A stretch of DNA of 64,000 bases, from contig NZ_JBDZDS010000004.1 in the NCBI RefSeq assembly GCF_040045035.1, forward strand, positions 248,001 through 312,000. Direction: 5' to 3'. Position numbers and translations under genes: made by a program. The stretch comes from Pseudaminobacter sp040045035. Its GTDB lineage: Bacteria; Pseudomonadota; Alphaproteobacteria; Rhizobiales; Rhizobiaceae. Positions 8,220 to 17,261 of the stretch are shown piece after piece (positions within the stretch are counted from its first letter, which is position 1; each line of letters begins with the position of its first letter). The notes under the pieces were generated by a model that was not told where the DNA came from, made no database searches, and saw only the letters and a program-made list of their open reading frames with translations.

Positions 8220-9904
8220 TGGCGCGCCGGCCGAGGAAGGCGAGCACCGCCGACCTGAAGAAGGAGCTTGAGGCTTACGCCGCCGAGCTGCGCCGCCGCA
8301 TCGAGGCCGAGGTGATCGGCCTGGACGACAGCCCTGCCGCCATCGCCGACCGTCGCGCCCAGGCGCTGGCCCCGGACGGCTTCGAGTTCTTCTGCCGGAC
8401 CTACTTCCCCCACTACATCAAGTCGGCGGAAAATAGCCGGCTTCACGTCTATCTCTATCAGCGCCTGCCGGAAATCCTTGACGATCCGGCCGGGCAGAAC
8501 GATGTCATCGCCGCCCCGCGCGGCGAGGCCAAATCCACCATCTGCACCCAGCTCTTTTCGCTCTGGTGCGTGGCCAAAAGGGCGAAGTGGTACATCCTCG
8601 TCCTGATGGATGCCTTCGACCAGGCCGCGACCATGCTTGCCGCGATCCGGGCCGAGCTGGAAGCAAATCCGCGCCTTCAGCTCGACTTTCCGGAAATCTG
8701 CGGCGAAGGCCGGGTGTGGAAGGAAGGGGTGATGGTGACGCGGAACGGCGTCAAGATCGAGGGCGCTGGTTCCGGCAAGCGCCTGCGCGGCCGCCGCCAT
8801 GGTCCGCATCGTCCCGATCTCGCCATCCTCGACGACATCGAGAATGACGACAACGTCCGGAGCCCCGAGCAGCGCGACAAGCTGGAGGGCTGGGTGGATA
8901 AGGCCGTGCTCAACGTCGGTGCGGCGGACGGGTCGCTCGATGTGATCTATATCGGCACCACGCTGCATTATGACGGCGTGCTGGCCCGCAAGCAGCGCAA
9001 TCCGCTCTGGCGCAGCATCAAATTTGCCTCCATCCGGCGCTGGCCCGATCGCCGCGACCTGTGGGACCAGTGGGAGGAAGTCCTGCGCAACGAGGGGCCT
9101 GCTGCGGCCGACGAGTTCTATGCCGAGCGCAAGGCCGTGATGGATGCCGGCGCGGAAGTGAGCTGGCCGGGCGTCCGTCCGCTCGTCGCGCTGATGCGCC
9201 TGCGCGTCAAGATCGGTCATGCCGCCTTTGACAGCGAGCAGCAAAACGATCCGGTCTCCAATGAGGATGCGCTGTTCGGCGCGCCGATCTTCTGGGTTGA
9301 GACCAGCGACTGGATATTCTTCGGGGCCTGCGATCCGTCATTGGGCAAGAACAACCGCGCCCGCGACCCGAGCGCCATCCTGGTCGGCGGCTTGAATCGG
9401 GAAACCGGCGTGCTCGACGTGGTCGAAGCCCTGATCCGGCGACGGCTCCCCGACCGCATCATTGAGGACATCATCACGCTGGAGGAGGAATATCGCTGCC
9501 TGCGCTGGGCGATCGAGAGCGTCCAGTTCCAGGAGTTCTTGCGTCAGCAGCTCGTGACGCGCTCGGCGGTGCGCGGCATTCCGGTGCCAGCCGTGCCCGT
9601 CATCCCGACAACGGACAAGGCGCTGCGCATCGAGCGGCTTCAGCCGCATGTCGCCAACGGGCTGATCCGGTTTTCCTCGACGCAGACGGCGCTGCTCGAC
9701 CAGATGCGCCACTATCCTATGGTCGATCACGATGATGGGCTCGACTGCCTCGAAATGCTCTGGAGTATCTCGCTCAACCGCACCGCCCCGGCCGGCGCGA
9801 CAGTGCCGCCGCCATCATCGGTTCCGGTGTCTGGCGCGGGCAATCTTGCGGCACGACTGGCAGCGCTGGCGAAAGGTGGCCGGCGCATGTTCGGGAGACG
9901 TTGA
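8219..9904 (+). CDS. Phage terminase large subunit (Mu gp28-like)
   Basis: The 561-residue protein carries an ATPase domain with a Walker A-type motif (AAPRGEAKST, about residues 98-107) and Walker B (LAILDDIEND, 201-210). The C-terminal nuclease domain begins around FGACDPSLGK (Asp372) and has an acidic end HYPMVDHDDGLDC. It is the motor that packages phage DNA into proheads; in Mu-like phages cutting is headful and includes flanking host DNA. A longer same-frame ORF that starts within the preceding gene is not needed. Confidence 0.9.
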   Translation: MARRPRKASTADLKKELEAYAAELRRRIEAEVIGLDDSPAAIADRRAQALAPDGFEFFCRTYFPHYIKSAENSRLHVYLYQRLPEILDDPAGQNDVIAAPRGEAKSTICTQLFSLWCVAKRAKWYILVLMDAFDQAATMLAAIRAELEANPRLQLDFPEICGEGRVWKEGVMVTRNGVKIEGAGSGKRLRGRRHGPHRPDLAILDDIENDDNVRSPEQRDKLEGWVDKAVLNVGAADGSLDVIYIGTTLHYDGVLARKQRNPLWRSIKFASIRRWPDRRDLWDQWEEVLRNEGPAAADEFYAERKAVMDAGAEVSWPGVRPLVALMRLRVKIGHAAFDSEQQNDPVSNEDALFGAPIFWVETSDWIFFGACDPSLGKNNRARDPSAILVGGLNRETGVLDVVEALIRRRLPDRIIEDIITLEEEYRCLRWAIESVQFQEFLRQQLVTRSAVRGIPVPAVPVIPTTDKALRIERLQPHVANGLIRFSSTQTALLDQMRHYPMVDHDDGLDCLEMLWSISLNRTAPAGATVPPPSSVPVSGAGNLAARLAALAKGGRRMFGRR

Positions 9905-11391
9905 TGGGACTGTTAAACGGGGCGTTGAAGCTTCTGTTCGGGGGCAAGTCGCAGACTGTGATGGTCGAGGCCGATGGCGCGGTCGAGGCCGCTGGTGTGG
10001 ATGTGGATGCCGAACCCGGCTGGCATCGCCTTTCCGGTGGGTCCAGTAAGCGCGATCTGTCGCCGCTATCGCAGACTCGCATGCAGGAACTGGCGGCGCA
10101 CGTCTGGGAAAGCAATCGCCTCGCCAATCGTCTGATTGAACTTCCGGTCGCCTTCCTGCTTGGCGAAGGCGTGCGCCTGGAAGTCGACGATGAGGAAGCG
10201 CAGGGCTGGCTGGATGATTTCTGGAATGATCCGATCAACCGTCTCGACCTGAACATGGAAAAGCACGTCAGGGAGCTGGCGCTGTTCGGCGAACAGTGCT
10301 GGCCTGTCTTTGTCAACGAGGTGAACGGTCATGTTCGCCTGGGCAAGGTCGATCCGGCCGCGATCGACCGGGTCGTCACCGATCCGGACAATGCCGGCAT
10401 GGCGATCGGCGTCGTTGTCAGAAAGCCAGGTGGCGGCCGCAAGGTCTATCGCGTCATCTATCCAGGCGAAGAGGACATTTTCGGTGAGGGCGCGCGGCGC
10501 ATGCGCGCGCGCATGATGGCAGGAGATTGTTTCTTCTGGCGCATCAACGATCTTTCGACCGGCCGGCGCGGGCGCTCCGATCTCCTGTCGGCCATCGACA
10601 TCGTCGATGCGCACGAGCAGCTGATCTTCGGCGAGGTCGAGCGCGCTGTGGCGCTACGCCAAGTCATCTGGGATGTGACAATCAAAGGCGCGACGCCGGA
10701 GGAGGTCACCGAACGGGCCCGGACGATCGAGCCACCGTCGCCATTGTCTGTTCGCGTCCACAACGAGAACGAAGAGTGGAACGTCCTCTCGCCCAATCTG
10801 GCGGCGGCCGACGCGACCGAGACGCTGCGCACGACGCGCAATTACGCGCTCGGCGGTGCCACGATCCCGTCATTCTGGATGGCGGATGGCGGCGACGTGA
10901 ACCTTGCCACCGCGTCGAGCATGGGCGAGCCGACCTATAAGGTGTTTTCGCAGCGCCAGCGGCTGTGGAAGGCGATCCTTCAGGACGTTGCGCGGTTCGT
11001 GATCCGCAATCGCCTTACCGCCATCGGCATGCCGGAGCTGGCGAATGATCCTGACTATCTGCCGCGCGCGGTGTTCCCCGAGCTGACAGCGCGCGACGTG
11101 ACGAAATACGCGGCCGCACTTCAGCAGGTTGTCGTGTCCGTTTCGCAGGCCGTCCAGGCGAACGTCATGTCTCGCGAGACGGCGGTGCGCCTCATTGCCA
11201 TGGTGGCGGGCCTTCTCGGGCTGGAGGTGGACGCGACCGAAGAATTGGACACGGCGACAAAGGAGGCCGCTCGCCGAGCGGAAAACGATGTCTTCCGCGA
11301 TCCGCCGTCGTCGGCTTTCTCGATCTCGCCATATCCGTCCCGTGACGGGCTGGAGCCGGGAGAGGATGCAGAACCCCGTGAGGCAGCGTGA
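9904..11391 (+). CDS. DUF935 family portal protein (Mu gp29-like)
   Basis: A 495-residue protein follows the large terminase directly, with the length and features of Mu-type portals. It has an early segment ESNRLANRLIELPVAFLLGEGVRLEV, a central FWRINDLSTGRRGRSDLLSAIDIVDA and a Gln-rich helix SQRQRLWKAILQDVARFVI. The portal forms the dodecameric ring at the packaging vertex through which DNA passes. The ATG at 9904 (after TTG 9901) overlaps the terminase stop. Confidence 0.87.
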   Translation: MGLLNGALKLLFGGKSQTVMVEADGAVEAAGVDVDAEPGWHRLSGGSSKRDLSPLSQTRMQELAAHVWESNRLANRLIELPVAFLLGEGVRLEVDDEEAQGWLDDFWNDPINRLDLNMEKHVRELALFGEQCWPVFVNEVNGHVRLGKVDPAAIDRVVTDPDNAGMAIGVVVRKPGGGRKVYRVIYPGEEDIFGEGARRMRARMMAGDCFFWRINDLSTGRRGRSDLLSAIDIVDAHEQLIFGEVERAVALRQVIWDVTIKGATPEEVTERARTIEPPSPLSVRVHNENEEWNVLSPNLAAADATETLRTTRNYALGGATIPSFWMADGGDVNLATASSMGEPTYKVFSQRQRLWKAILQDVARFVIRNRLTAIGMPELANDPDYLPRAVFPELTARDVTKYAAALQQVVVSVSQAVQANVMSRETAVRLIAMVAGLLGLEVDATEELDTATKEAARRAENDVFRDPPSSAFSISPYPSRDGLEPGEDAEPREAA

Positions 11392-12290
11392 CGGGAGACA
11401 ATAAGGAGCGCGGTCGGCGCTTTGACCGCGAGCGTCAGAAGGTGTTGCGTGAGGGCGTGGCGATCCAGCGCGACACGGCCGATCAGCTCAAGACGCTGCT
11501 TGGCCAGGCCGAAAAGCGCATCGCCAAAATCCTGAAGGCTGCGCCCAGCGACTTCCGGCACTGGCAGCTAACCGAGTTGCAACGGCAGGTGCGCGCCGAG
11601 CTGGCCAAGTTCCAGCCGGATGCCGTCGCCACCCTGAACGCCGGCCTCGACCGCTCTCATGCAACAGGCCAGGGATTGGTCGATCGGCCATTGATGGCGG
11701 GCGGTGTCGATATCAGCGGCGATCTGATGCGCCTGGACGTGCGCAAGCTCGATGCCACGCGGGTGTTCATGGTCGATCGCGTCAAGGACATTTCCGAGCA
11801 GGCGGCAGCGAAGATCACCACCGACCTTGCCATGGCGGTGACCGGCGTGCTGTCGCCCGAGGATGTGGCGAAGAACGTGGCCGGCGTCCTTCAGGATGGC
11901 GGCATGAAGCGCGCGCGCACCATCGTACGCACCGAACTGGGCCGCGCCTTTTCGGAAGCCGCGCAGGAGCGACAGACACAGGCGCAGGCGATATTGCCCG
12001 GCCTGAAAAAGCAGTGGCGGCGGTCAGGCAAGATTCACAGCCGTTTCGAGCATGACGCGATTGACGGGCAGATCAGAGATGTTGATCAGCCGTTCGATCT
12101 TCCGAATGGCGTCAGGCTGATGTATCCACGCGATCCGGCCGGGCCGATCGAGGAAGTCATCAATTGTGGCTGCTCCTCCATTCCATATATGGAGAGCTGG
12201 ACGGTGATGCGGCCGGGTCGGCAGCAAGTGACGGACGACGAACGCGCTCGGAGCCGGGGCAAGCGGATCATTTCGGACGCATTCGAATAG
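11388..12290 (+). CDS. Mu gpF-like head morphogenesis protein (gp30), GTG start
   Basis: This 300-residue protein starts at GTG 11388, overlapping the portal stop (GTGA). The C-terminal half carries the phage Mu F / SPP1 gp7 signature: GMKRARTIVRTELGRAFSEA, then WRRSGKIHSRFEHDAIDGQ and the closing EEVINCGCSSIPY with paired Cys. These minor head proteins take part in capsid assembly or DNA ejection. The gene ends the first late block, and a 190-bp non-coding stretch with a regulatory element follows. Confidence 0.85.
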   Translation: MTGDNKERGRRFDRERQKVLREGVAIQRDTADQLKTLLGQAEKRIAKILKAAPSDFRHWQLTELQRQVRAELAKFQPDAVATLNAGLDRSHATGQGLVDRPLMAGGVDISGDLMRLDVRKLDATRVFMVDRVKDISEQAAAKITTDLAMAVTGVLSPEDVAKNVAGVLQDGGMKRARTIVRTELGRAFSEAAQERQTQAQAILPGLKKQWRRSGKIHSRFEHDAIDGQIRDVDQPFDLPNGVRLMYPRDPAGPIEEVINCGCSSIPYMESWTVMRPGRQQVTDDERARSRGKRIISDAFE

Positions 12291-12360
12291 AAGCCCGTGG
12301 ACGGCCGCCTCGACGTTTTGGCATGTTCGCCCTATCTTTTTGATTCGCGCGCGTCCTGCC

Positions 12361-12419
12361 CCGTTTAATCACCGTTTAATGAGCCGCTCATTCCGCTTCG
12401 GCGGAAGCGCTTCCGGTTA
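12361..12419 (+). promoter_or_regulatory. Direct repeats and hairpin upstream of capsid block; activator-site candidate
   Basis: Two tandem copies of CCGTTTAAT (12361-12369 and about 12372-12380) precede an inverted repeat TTCCGC..TTCG..GCGGAA (12391-12406). This is followed by GCGCTTCCGGTTA, which makes a second palindrome GGAAGCGCTTCC. The hairpin and CCGGTTA tail match the element at 5186-5217. Lying in the only long gap of the structural region, it probably contains the promoter and activator site for the capsid and tail genes. Confidence 0.5.
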
Positions 12420-12479
12420 GCCGCGACCGATACTCTCGCCATTGTGCTTGCAGACCCGATTGTCTGCGGAGAAGCACGC

Positions 12480-13079
12480 GTGGCGAAGAGCCCTCAAACT
12501 ACTCAGAAAAATACAGGCCCGACCTCGGCTCCTGGCGTCGAAACGCCGGCAACGCAGCCTAACGGCGACACTGTCGCGGCCACGGATGACAGGAACGCTG
12601 CCGGGGCTCAGCACCTTGCCGGCACCTCATCGCCAAACGATCCCGAGAAGGAAGCCGACAAAGGGGCCCAGGCCGATGCGAAGGGGGAAGCGATCGCCAA
12701 GGAGCCGGCAACTGCATCTCCCGCGCTGGCTTCGCTCGACCCGCTGGAAATCCACCAGACCGCGCGCGCGACACTTCTGGGAACGATAGGCGACTGGAGC
12801 GCGTCCGGTGTGAGGGAGGTTGCGCGTGTCCGGTCGCTGGTTGACGAGCATGGAGATTGGTCGCCCGAGGAGTTGGGCGAGTTTCGTGCCGCCTTCTCGG
12901 CGCTTGCCGATGCAGCCCGAGATGCGGCTTTGGTGTTGGGCGCGTGCTATATTCAGGGCCTTGAGGCGCTGAAAGAGAAGCTCGTCGCGGAGGGCTATGG
13001 CCCGGCCGACGTGCTGAGCATCAGCAAAAATGGCAGGATCGCGGTGACGCGCGACGGTCGAAAGATTGGTCTGTCGTGA
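12480..13079 (+). CDS. Hypothetical phage structural-region protein
   Basis: This 199-residue protein starts at GTG 12480, which has GGAG seven bases upstream; the in-frame GTG at 12444 has no clear ribosome site. The N-terminal half is low-complexity (Ala, Thr, Pro, Glu, Asp), and the C-terminal half is helical with a short basic end (KNGRIAVTRDGRKIGLS). It precedes and overlaps (GTGA) the protease-capsid gene, which suggests a head-assembly role. No family is recognised. Confidence 0.62.
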   Translation: MAKSPQTTQKNTGPTSAPGVETPATQPNGDTVAATDDRNAAGAQHLAGTSSPNDPEKEADKGAQADAKGEAIAKEPATASPALASLDPLEIHQTARATLLGTIGDWSASGVREVARVRSLVDEHGDWSPEELGEFRAAFSALADAARDAALVLGACYIQGLEALKEKLVAEGYGPADVLSISKNGRIAVTRDGRKIGLS

Positions 13080-15229
13080 AGGGCCTTCTTGCCGAAGCCA
13101 TCCAGTCCGACGGATCGACGGGCAGCTACACGGTGCGCGTCATCGCGGCCGGCCTATCGAAGAACCGCACCGTCTATCCGGCCGCCGTCCTGCGCGAGGC
13201 CGCGCCGCTGTTTGAAGGCGCGCGCGTTTTCGCGCTTTCCGACCGCGAGCACCTGGCCATGTCCGGCAAGGACGTGCGCAACCTGATCGGCGGCCTCTCC
13301 GCGCCGGTCTTTGTCGAAGGGGCTACGCCCGACCAGGGCGAGATACAGGCCACTCTCACGCTGATCGTCGGCGAGAGCGATCCTGTCGCCACCCGCCTGC
13401 GCGAGGCTGTTTCGCGCAGCATGACCCATCTTTTCGGCCTGTCGATCGCTGTCGAAGGCGCGAGCCGTCCAGGACCTGGCGGAACGCGCACGGCCGAAAG
13501 CTTTTCCAAGGTCCATTCAGTCGATCTGATCGTCGAGCCCGGCGCGGGCGGCCAGATCATCAATTTTGCCGAAGCCGTCGCCCAAGGAGCGCTCATGAAC
13601 CGCGATGAACTTTTGAACCTGATCAGGAACGCCAATCCGACCCTGCTGGAAGGCAAGGACGAGGCAGCTCTTACCGACGAGGAGCTGAAGGCGATCCTGT
13701 CCGAGGCCCTGAAGCGGCAGACGCCGGTCGATCTGATCACCGAAGCCGCCGATATTTTCATGGTGATGAGCCGCGAGGAAATCATTGCCGGCATCAATGC
13801 GATCGATCCCGTCCTGCTGGAGGGCAAGGACGTTGCCGCCATGGGTGACGACGATCTTCGCGCCATCCTCGGCGCGGCGATGACGCCGCCGCCGGAAGAG
13901 GAAAAGAAGGTCGAAGAACAGGAGCAGCAGAAGGGCCAAATTGCCGCCGCCATGGTGGAGGCCGTTGTTTCGCGCCGCCTCGCGCTCGATCGCCGTCTTT
14001 CGGCCTGCGGTCTGCCGCAGTCGGCGAAGGAGCGGGTTCGCAAGGAATTTTCCGGTCGCACGACCTTTACGGAGGCGGAAGTGGTGAAGCGTATCGCTGA
14101 CGAGGGTCGTTATCTGTCCGGCCTGGGCGTCGGTGGCGGACAGGTCAAGGGACTTGGCGCGACTGTCGGCGACGGCCCCCGCGAAAAGGGGCGGACAATG
14201 CTGGAAGCCTTCTTCGACCCGGCGCACAAAGACCATCGCCACGCCCGGTCCATCAAGGACTGCTATGTCCATCTGACCGGCGACGCCAAGGTGACCGGCC
14301 GGGTGAACAAGTCGGCGCGTTTCACCGAAGCGCTCGACAGCACGTCGTTCTCGGAAGTCCTCGGCGATTCGATCACGCGGCGCATGATCGCCGACTATCG
14401 CACCGCGACCGAGTTCGATATCTGGCGCGAGCTCACCGGCGCACCGGTACCGATCAACGATTTCCGTACCCAGGAGCGCACCCGCTTCGGTGGTTATGGC
14501 GATCTCCCGATCGTTGCCCAACGGGGAAGCTACGATCCGCTGACCAGCCCCGAAGACGAGGCGGCGAGCTATGCGGTCGCCAAGCGCGGCGGCACCGAAA
14601 CCGTCACCCTTGAGATGATCAAGAACGACGATGTTGGTGCCATCCAGCGCATTCCCACGCGGCTGTCGCGCGCGGCCAAGCGCACGCTGTCGAAGTTCGT
14701 GCTAGATTTCATCCGGCAGAACCCGACCGTTTACGACGGCAAGAAGCTGTTCCATGCCGATCACGGCAACCTTCACACCGACGCGCTTTCGGCTGCGGCC
14801 TATGCGGCCGCGCGTCTCGCCATGGTCAAGCAGCAGGAGTTCGGCACGGCCGATGCGATCGGCGTTGGCCCGAAATATCTTTGGGTGCCGCCGGAGCTGG
14901 AGGAAGCCGCTTACAACATCTTCCAGCGCGCGACGAACCTCGACAAGACGTTCGTGCAGACTTTGGTGCCGACCATCGTGCCGGTCTGGTACTGGACGGA
15001 TGGCAACGATTGGGCGATTTCGGCCGATCCGCTCGATATCCCGACCGTCGAAATCGGCTTCCTGGACGGCAACGAGGAACCCGAGCTGTTCGTCCAGGAC
15101 AGCCCGACTGTCGGCAGCTTCTTCACGAACGATGAGATCACCTACAAAATCCGTCACATATACGGCGGCGCGGCGGTCGATTTTCGTGGCGTAGCCAAAT
15201 CAGTCGTGCCGGCCGAAGATGCTGGCTGA
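13076..15229 (+). CDS. Prohead protease / major capsid protein fusion
   Basis: At 717 residues this protein is about twice the length of a Mu-like major head protein. Residues 1 to about 170 resemble a Mu gpI-type prohead protease (RVIAAGLSKNRTVYPAAVLREAAPLFEGARVF, then DREHLAM and a Ser-containing SRSMTHLFGLSIAV). A Glu-rich helical linker follows (about 180-310), like a scaffold. From about residue 370 the sequence is that of a gpT-like HK97-fold capsid protein (DSTSFSEVLGDSITRRMI through AAVDFRGVAKSV). Protease, scaffold and capsid are thus encoded in one polypeptide, which must self-cleave. It starts at GTG 13076. Confidence 0.85.
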   Translation: MKGLLAEAIQSDGSTGSYTVRVIAAGLSKNRTVYPAAVLREAAPLFEGARVFALSDREHLAMSGKDVRNLIGGLSAPVFVEGATPDQGEIQATLTLIVGESDPVATRLREAVSRSMTHLFGLSIAVEGASRPGPGGTRTAESFSKVHSVDLIVEPGAGGQIINFAEAVAQGALMNRDELLNLIRNANPTLLEGKDEAALTDEELKAILSEALKRQTPVDLITEAADIFMVMSREEIIAGINAIDPVLLEGKDVAAMGDDDLRAILGAAMTPPPEEEKKVEEQEQQKGQIAAAMVEAVVSRRLALDRRLSACGLPQSAKERVRKEFSGRTTFTEAEVVKRIADEGRYLSGLGVGGGQVKGLGATVGDGPREKGRTMLEAFFDPAHKDHRHARSIKDCYVHLTGDAKVTGRVNKSARFTEALDSTSFSEVLGDSITRRMIADYRTATEFDIWRELTGAPVPINDFRTQERTRFGGYGDLPIVAQRGSYDPLTSPEDEAASYAVAKRGGTETVTLEMIKNDDVGAIQRIPTRLSRAAKRTLSKFVLDFIRQNPTVYDGKKLFHADHGNLHTDALSAAAYAAARLAMVKQQEFGTADAIGVGPKYLWVPPELEEAAYNIFQRATNLDKTFVQTLVPTIVPVWYWTDGNDWAISADPLDIPTVEIGFLDGNEEPELFVQDSPTVGSFFTNDEITYKIRHIYGGAAVDFRGVAKSVVPAEDAG

Positions 15230-15884
15230 CCTGCAAACGCTTGTTGACGACATGGTCCGCGACGATGCCGCGCGCATCGACGCGGACCAGCGCGACCGCG
15301 CGATTGCGCTGGCGCTGGTCCAATATGGCCGCGACCGGCCTCGGCGTTTCGTTTCCGATGTGACGATGCCCGAAGACGGCCTTATCGAACTGCCGGAAGG
15401 TGCGCGCGCCATCCTCACCGTGGAATATCCGGTCGGTCTGCGCCCGCCGCGTTTCCTCTCGCCGCATCAGTGGTCGCGATATGACGCTCCGGAAGGCCCG
15501 CGCGAGCTGGTCAGTGGGGTCGCGACCGGCGCGACGATGCGTGTCACGTTCGGCGGCGCGCATGCGCTGACCGAGGATCAGGACACGGTTCCGCCAGAGG
15601 ACCGTGAGGCGCTGACCAGCTATGCGGCCGCCATCCTCTTCGACCAGGTCGCCGCCATGACCTCCGGCGACGGCAATCCGACCATCCCGGCTGACGCGGT
15701 CAACCATGGCGCGAAGCCCGAGAATTTCGCCAAGCGGGCCGAGCGTTGGCGGCAGCGCTATCATGACCTGTTGGGCATCGACGTGAAGCGCACGAAGGCC
15801 GCAAGCGTTGTGGTGCAGACGCCTCTTGCCTCGACCACAGGCGGCTCCAGGCTGACCCACGGACGCGGGAGGTTCCGCCGGTGA
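15219..15884 (+). CDS. Probable head-tail connector protein
   Basis: A 221-residue protein starts 11 bp inside the end of the capsid gene. It begins with helices (MLADLQTLVDDMVRDDAARI), has a beta-rich middle and a basic C-terminus ending HGRGRFRR. Position directly after the capsid gene suggests a head completion or connector role similar to Mu gp36, but sequence identity to it is not obvious. Confidence 0.62.
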   Translation: MLADLQTLVDDMVRDDAARIDADQRDRAIALALVQYGRDRPRRFVSDVTMPEDGLIELPEGARAILTVEYPVGLRPPRFLSPHQWSRYDAPEGPRELVSGVATGATMRVTFGGAHALTEDQDTVPPEDREALTSYAAAILFDQVAAMTSGDGNPTIPADAVNHGAKPENFAKRAERWRQRYHDLLGIDVKRTKAASVVVQTPLASTTGGSRLTHGRGRFRR

Positions 15885-16390
15885 ACGAACCTGACGTCTC
15901 CGTTCGGCTCGAAGCCGACGGCCTGCGCCGCCTAATGACGCAGGCTCCGGACATCGTCATCGAGGAGCTGACGACCGGCGTCACGGAAGCGTCGATGCTC
16001 GCCGAGCGCGAGATCCGCGAGCGCACCCCGACCAGCGGAGCCGGCACCCTGCGCGAGTCGATCGGCGCGATGCCGGTCGAGTTCGCCCAGGAGGTGGTGC
16101 GCGGCGGCGTGGCGACCAGCCTGCCTTATGCCGTGCCCGTCGAAACCGGCTCGAAACCGCATATGCCGCCGATCTCGCCCCTGGTGGACTGGGTCGAACG
16201 CAAGCTGGGCCTGCGCGACAAGGAAGCGCAAGGCGTTGCCTGGGCGATCGCCAGAAAGATCGCGAAGCAAGGAACGCAAGGCGCTTTCATGTTCCGCGAC
16301 GGCTTCGCCGCGGTCGAGCCTCAGATCATGGCCATCCTCGGCGCTGCAATCGAGCGCGCCACGGCCCGCATTGCGGCAGGTGAACGATGA
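15881..16390 (+). CDS. HK97 gp10 / virion-morphogenesis-like protein, GTG start
   Basis: This 169-residue protein starts at GTG 15881, overlapping the previous stop. The pattern (AEREIRERTPTSGAGTLRESIG, then SLPYAVPVETGSKPHMPPISPLVDWVERKLG and FMFRDGFAAVEPQIMAIL) matches gp10/gpG-like tail completion proteins, which join the tail to the head. Mu has its gpG homologue earlier; here the gene lies after the capsid gene. Confidence 0.72.
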   Translation: MNEPDVSVRLEADGLRRLMTQAPDIVIEELTTGVTEASMLAEREIRERTPTSGAGTLRESIGAMPVEFAQEVVRGGVATSLPYAVPVETGSKPHMPPISPLVDWVERKLGLRDKEAQGVAWAIARKIAKQGTQGAFMFRDGFAAVEPQIMAILGAAIERATARIAAGER

Positions 16391-16977
16391 GCACGAGCCT
16401 TGAGACCATCCGCGCCGCGATCCGCCACCGCATGCTGGAGATCGCCGGCATCGGCGTCATCCATGCCTACGAACGCTATGCGGCTCGGGAAAAAGAGTTT
16501 GCCGAGCTTTACATGTACGGGCAGGCCGACCAGCCGAAGCGCCTTCTGGGCTGGCACATCCACCGCGTTGCCACGCGCGAATTCGCCTACTCGTCTTTGC
16601 AGAACCGCGTCGAGATCGACTTTGCCATTCGCGGCTGGATGGCGATCGAGGACGCCCGCCAGACCGAAATCCTCATGGACGGCCTGGTCGAGAAGCTCCG
16701 CGCCGCCTGGAGGCGCGATCCGTCGTTCAACGGTATCTTCAACGCGCCCATTACCGACGGCCAACCCTTCGGCCTCCAGCTTGTAGAGAGCCAGCCGTAC
16801 ATGCTTGGCGGCGTGCTCTGCCACGGTGTCCGCCTGTCCTTCACCGGGGGGCTTCTCCTCTCCATCGAGGACGATCCGGCCGAGTGGGACGATTTCGCGC
16901 GCTTCGCCGCCGAGTGGCCGACGCCTCCAACCGCCTCCGACCTCGTCAACCTTCCCATCCAGGAGCCAGAACCGTGA
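16387..16977 (+). CDS. Probable tail completion protein (Mu gp37 position)
   Basis: A 196-residue protein overlaps the previous gene by 4 bp. It has an alpha/beta pattern with a short helical N-terminus and a strand-rich centre (LQNRVEIDFAIRGWMAIED) like tail terminator proteins. Its place before DUF2635 and the sheath gene agrees with a gp37-type tail terminator role, which is inference from order rather than from recognisable motifs. Confidence 0.62.
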   Translation: MSTSLETIRAAIRHRMLEIAGIGVIHAYERYAAREKEFAELYMYGQADQPKRLLGWHIHRVATREFAYSSLQNRVEIDFAIRGWMAIEDARQTEILMDGLVEKLRAAWRRDPSFNGIFNAPITDGQPFGLQLVESQPYMLGGVLCHGVRLSFTGGLLLSIEDDPAEWDDFARFAAEWPTPPTASDLVNLPIQEPEP

Positions 16978-17258
16978 CCAGCATGAACCTGAAGCCCGCG
17001 CCCGGCCGCACCGTGCGCGATCCCGTAACCAAGCAGCTCCTCGCGGATGGCGGCGAGACCAGAGAACTCGACACCTTCTGGCGGAGGCGCCTGACGTCTG
17101 GCGACGTGGTCGAGGCGGAAGAAGCGGCCGCGCCCGAGGAATCCGCCGCGCCCGAGGCGGCCGGAACGCCTTCCGGTTCCTCGGAGGAAGCGCCTGATGC
17201 AGAAAGCGAGAAGACCAATTCCCGCCGCGCTCGTCGCGCTGCTCAAGCCGAGGAATAG
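16974..17258 (+). CDS. DUF2635 family protein (Mu gp38-like), GTG start
   Basis: This 94-residue protein starts at GTG 16974, overlapping the upstream stop. Its N-terminal 40 residues (LKPAPGRTVRDPVTKQLLADGGETRELDTFWRRRL) show the DUF2635 signature. The rest is an acidic, Ala/Glu/Ser-rich tail that ends in a basic patch. The gene always lies just before the tail sheath in Mu-like phages; its function is not known. Confidence 0.78.
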   Translation: MTSMNLKPAPGRTVRDPVTKQLLADGGETRELDTFWRRRLTSGDVVEAEEAAAPEESAAPEAAGTPSGSSEEAPDAESEKTNSRRARRAAQAEE

Positions 17259-17261
17259 AAG

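Noticed and set aside
7814..9244. Minus-strand ORF of 476 codons
   Set aside because: It is antisense to the DUF1804 and terminase genes, both of which have clear family signatures.
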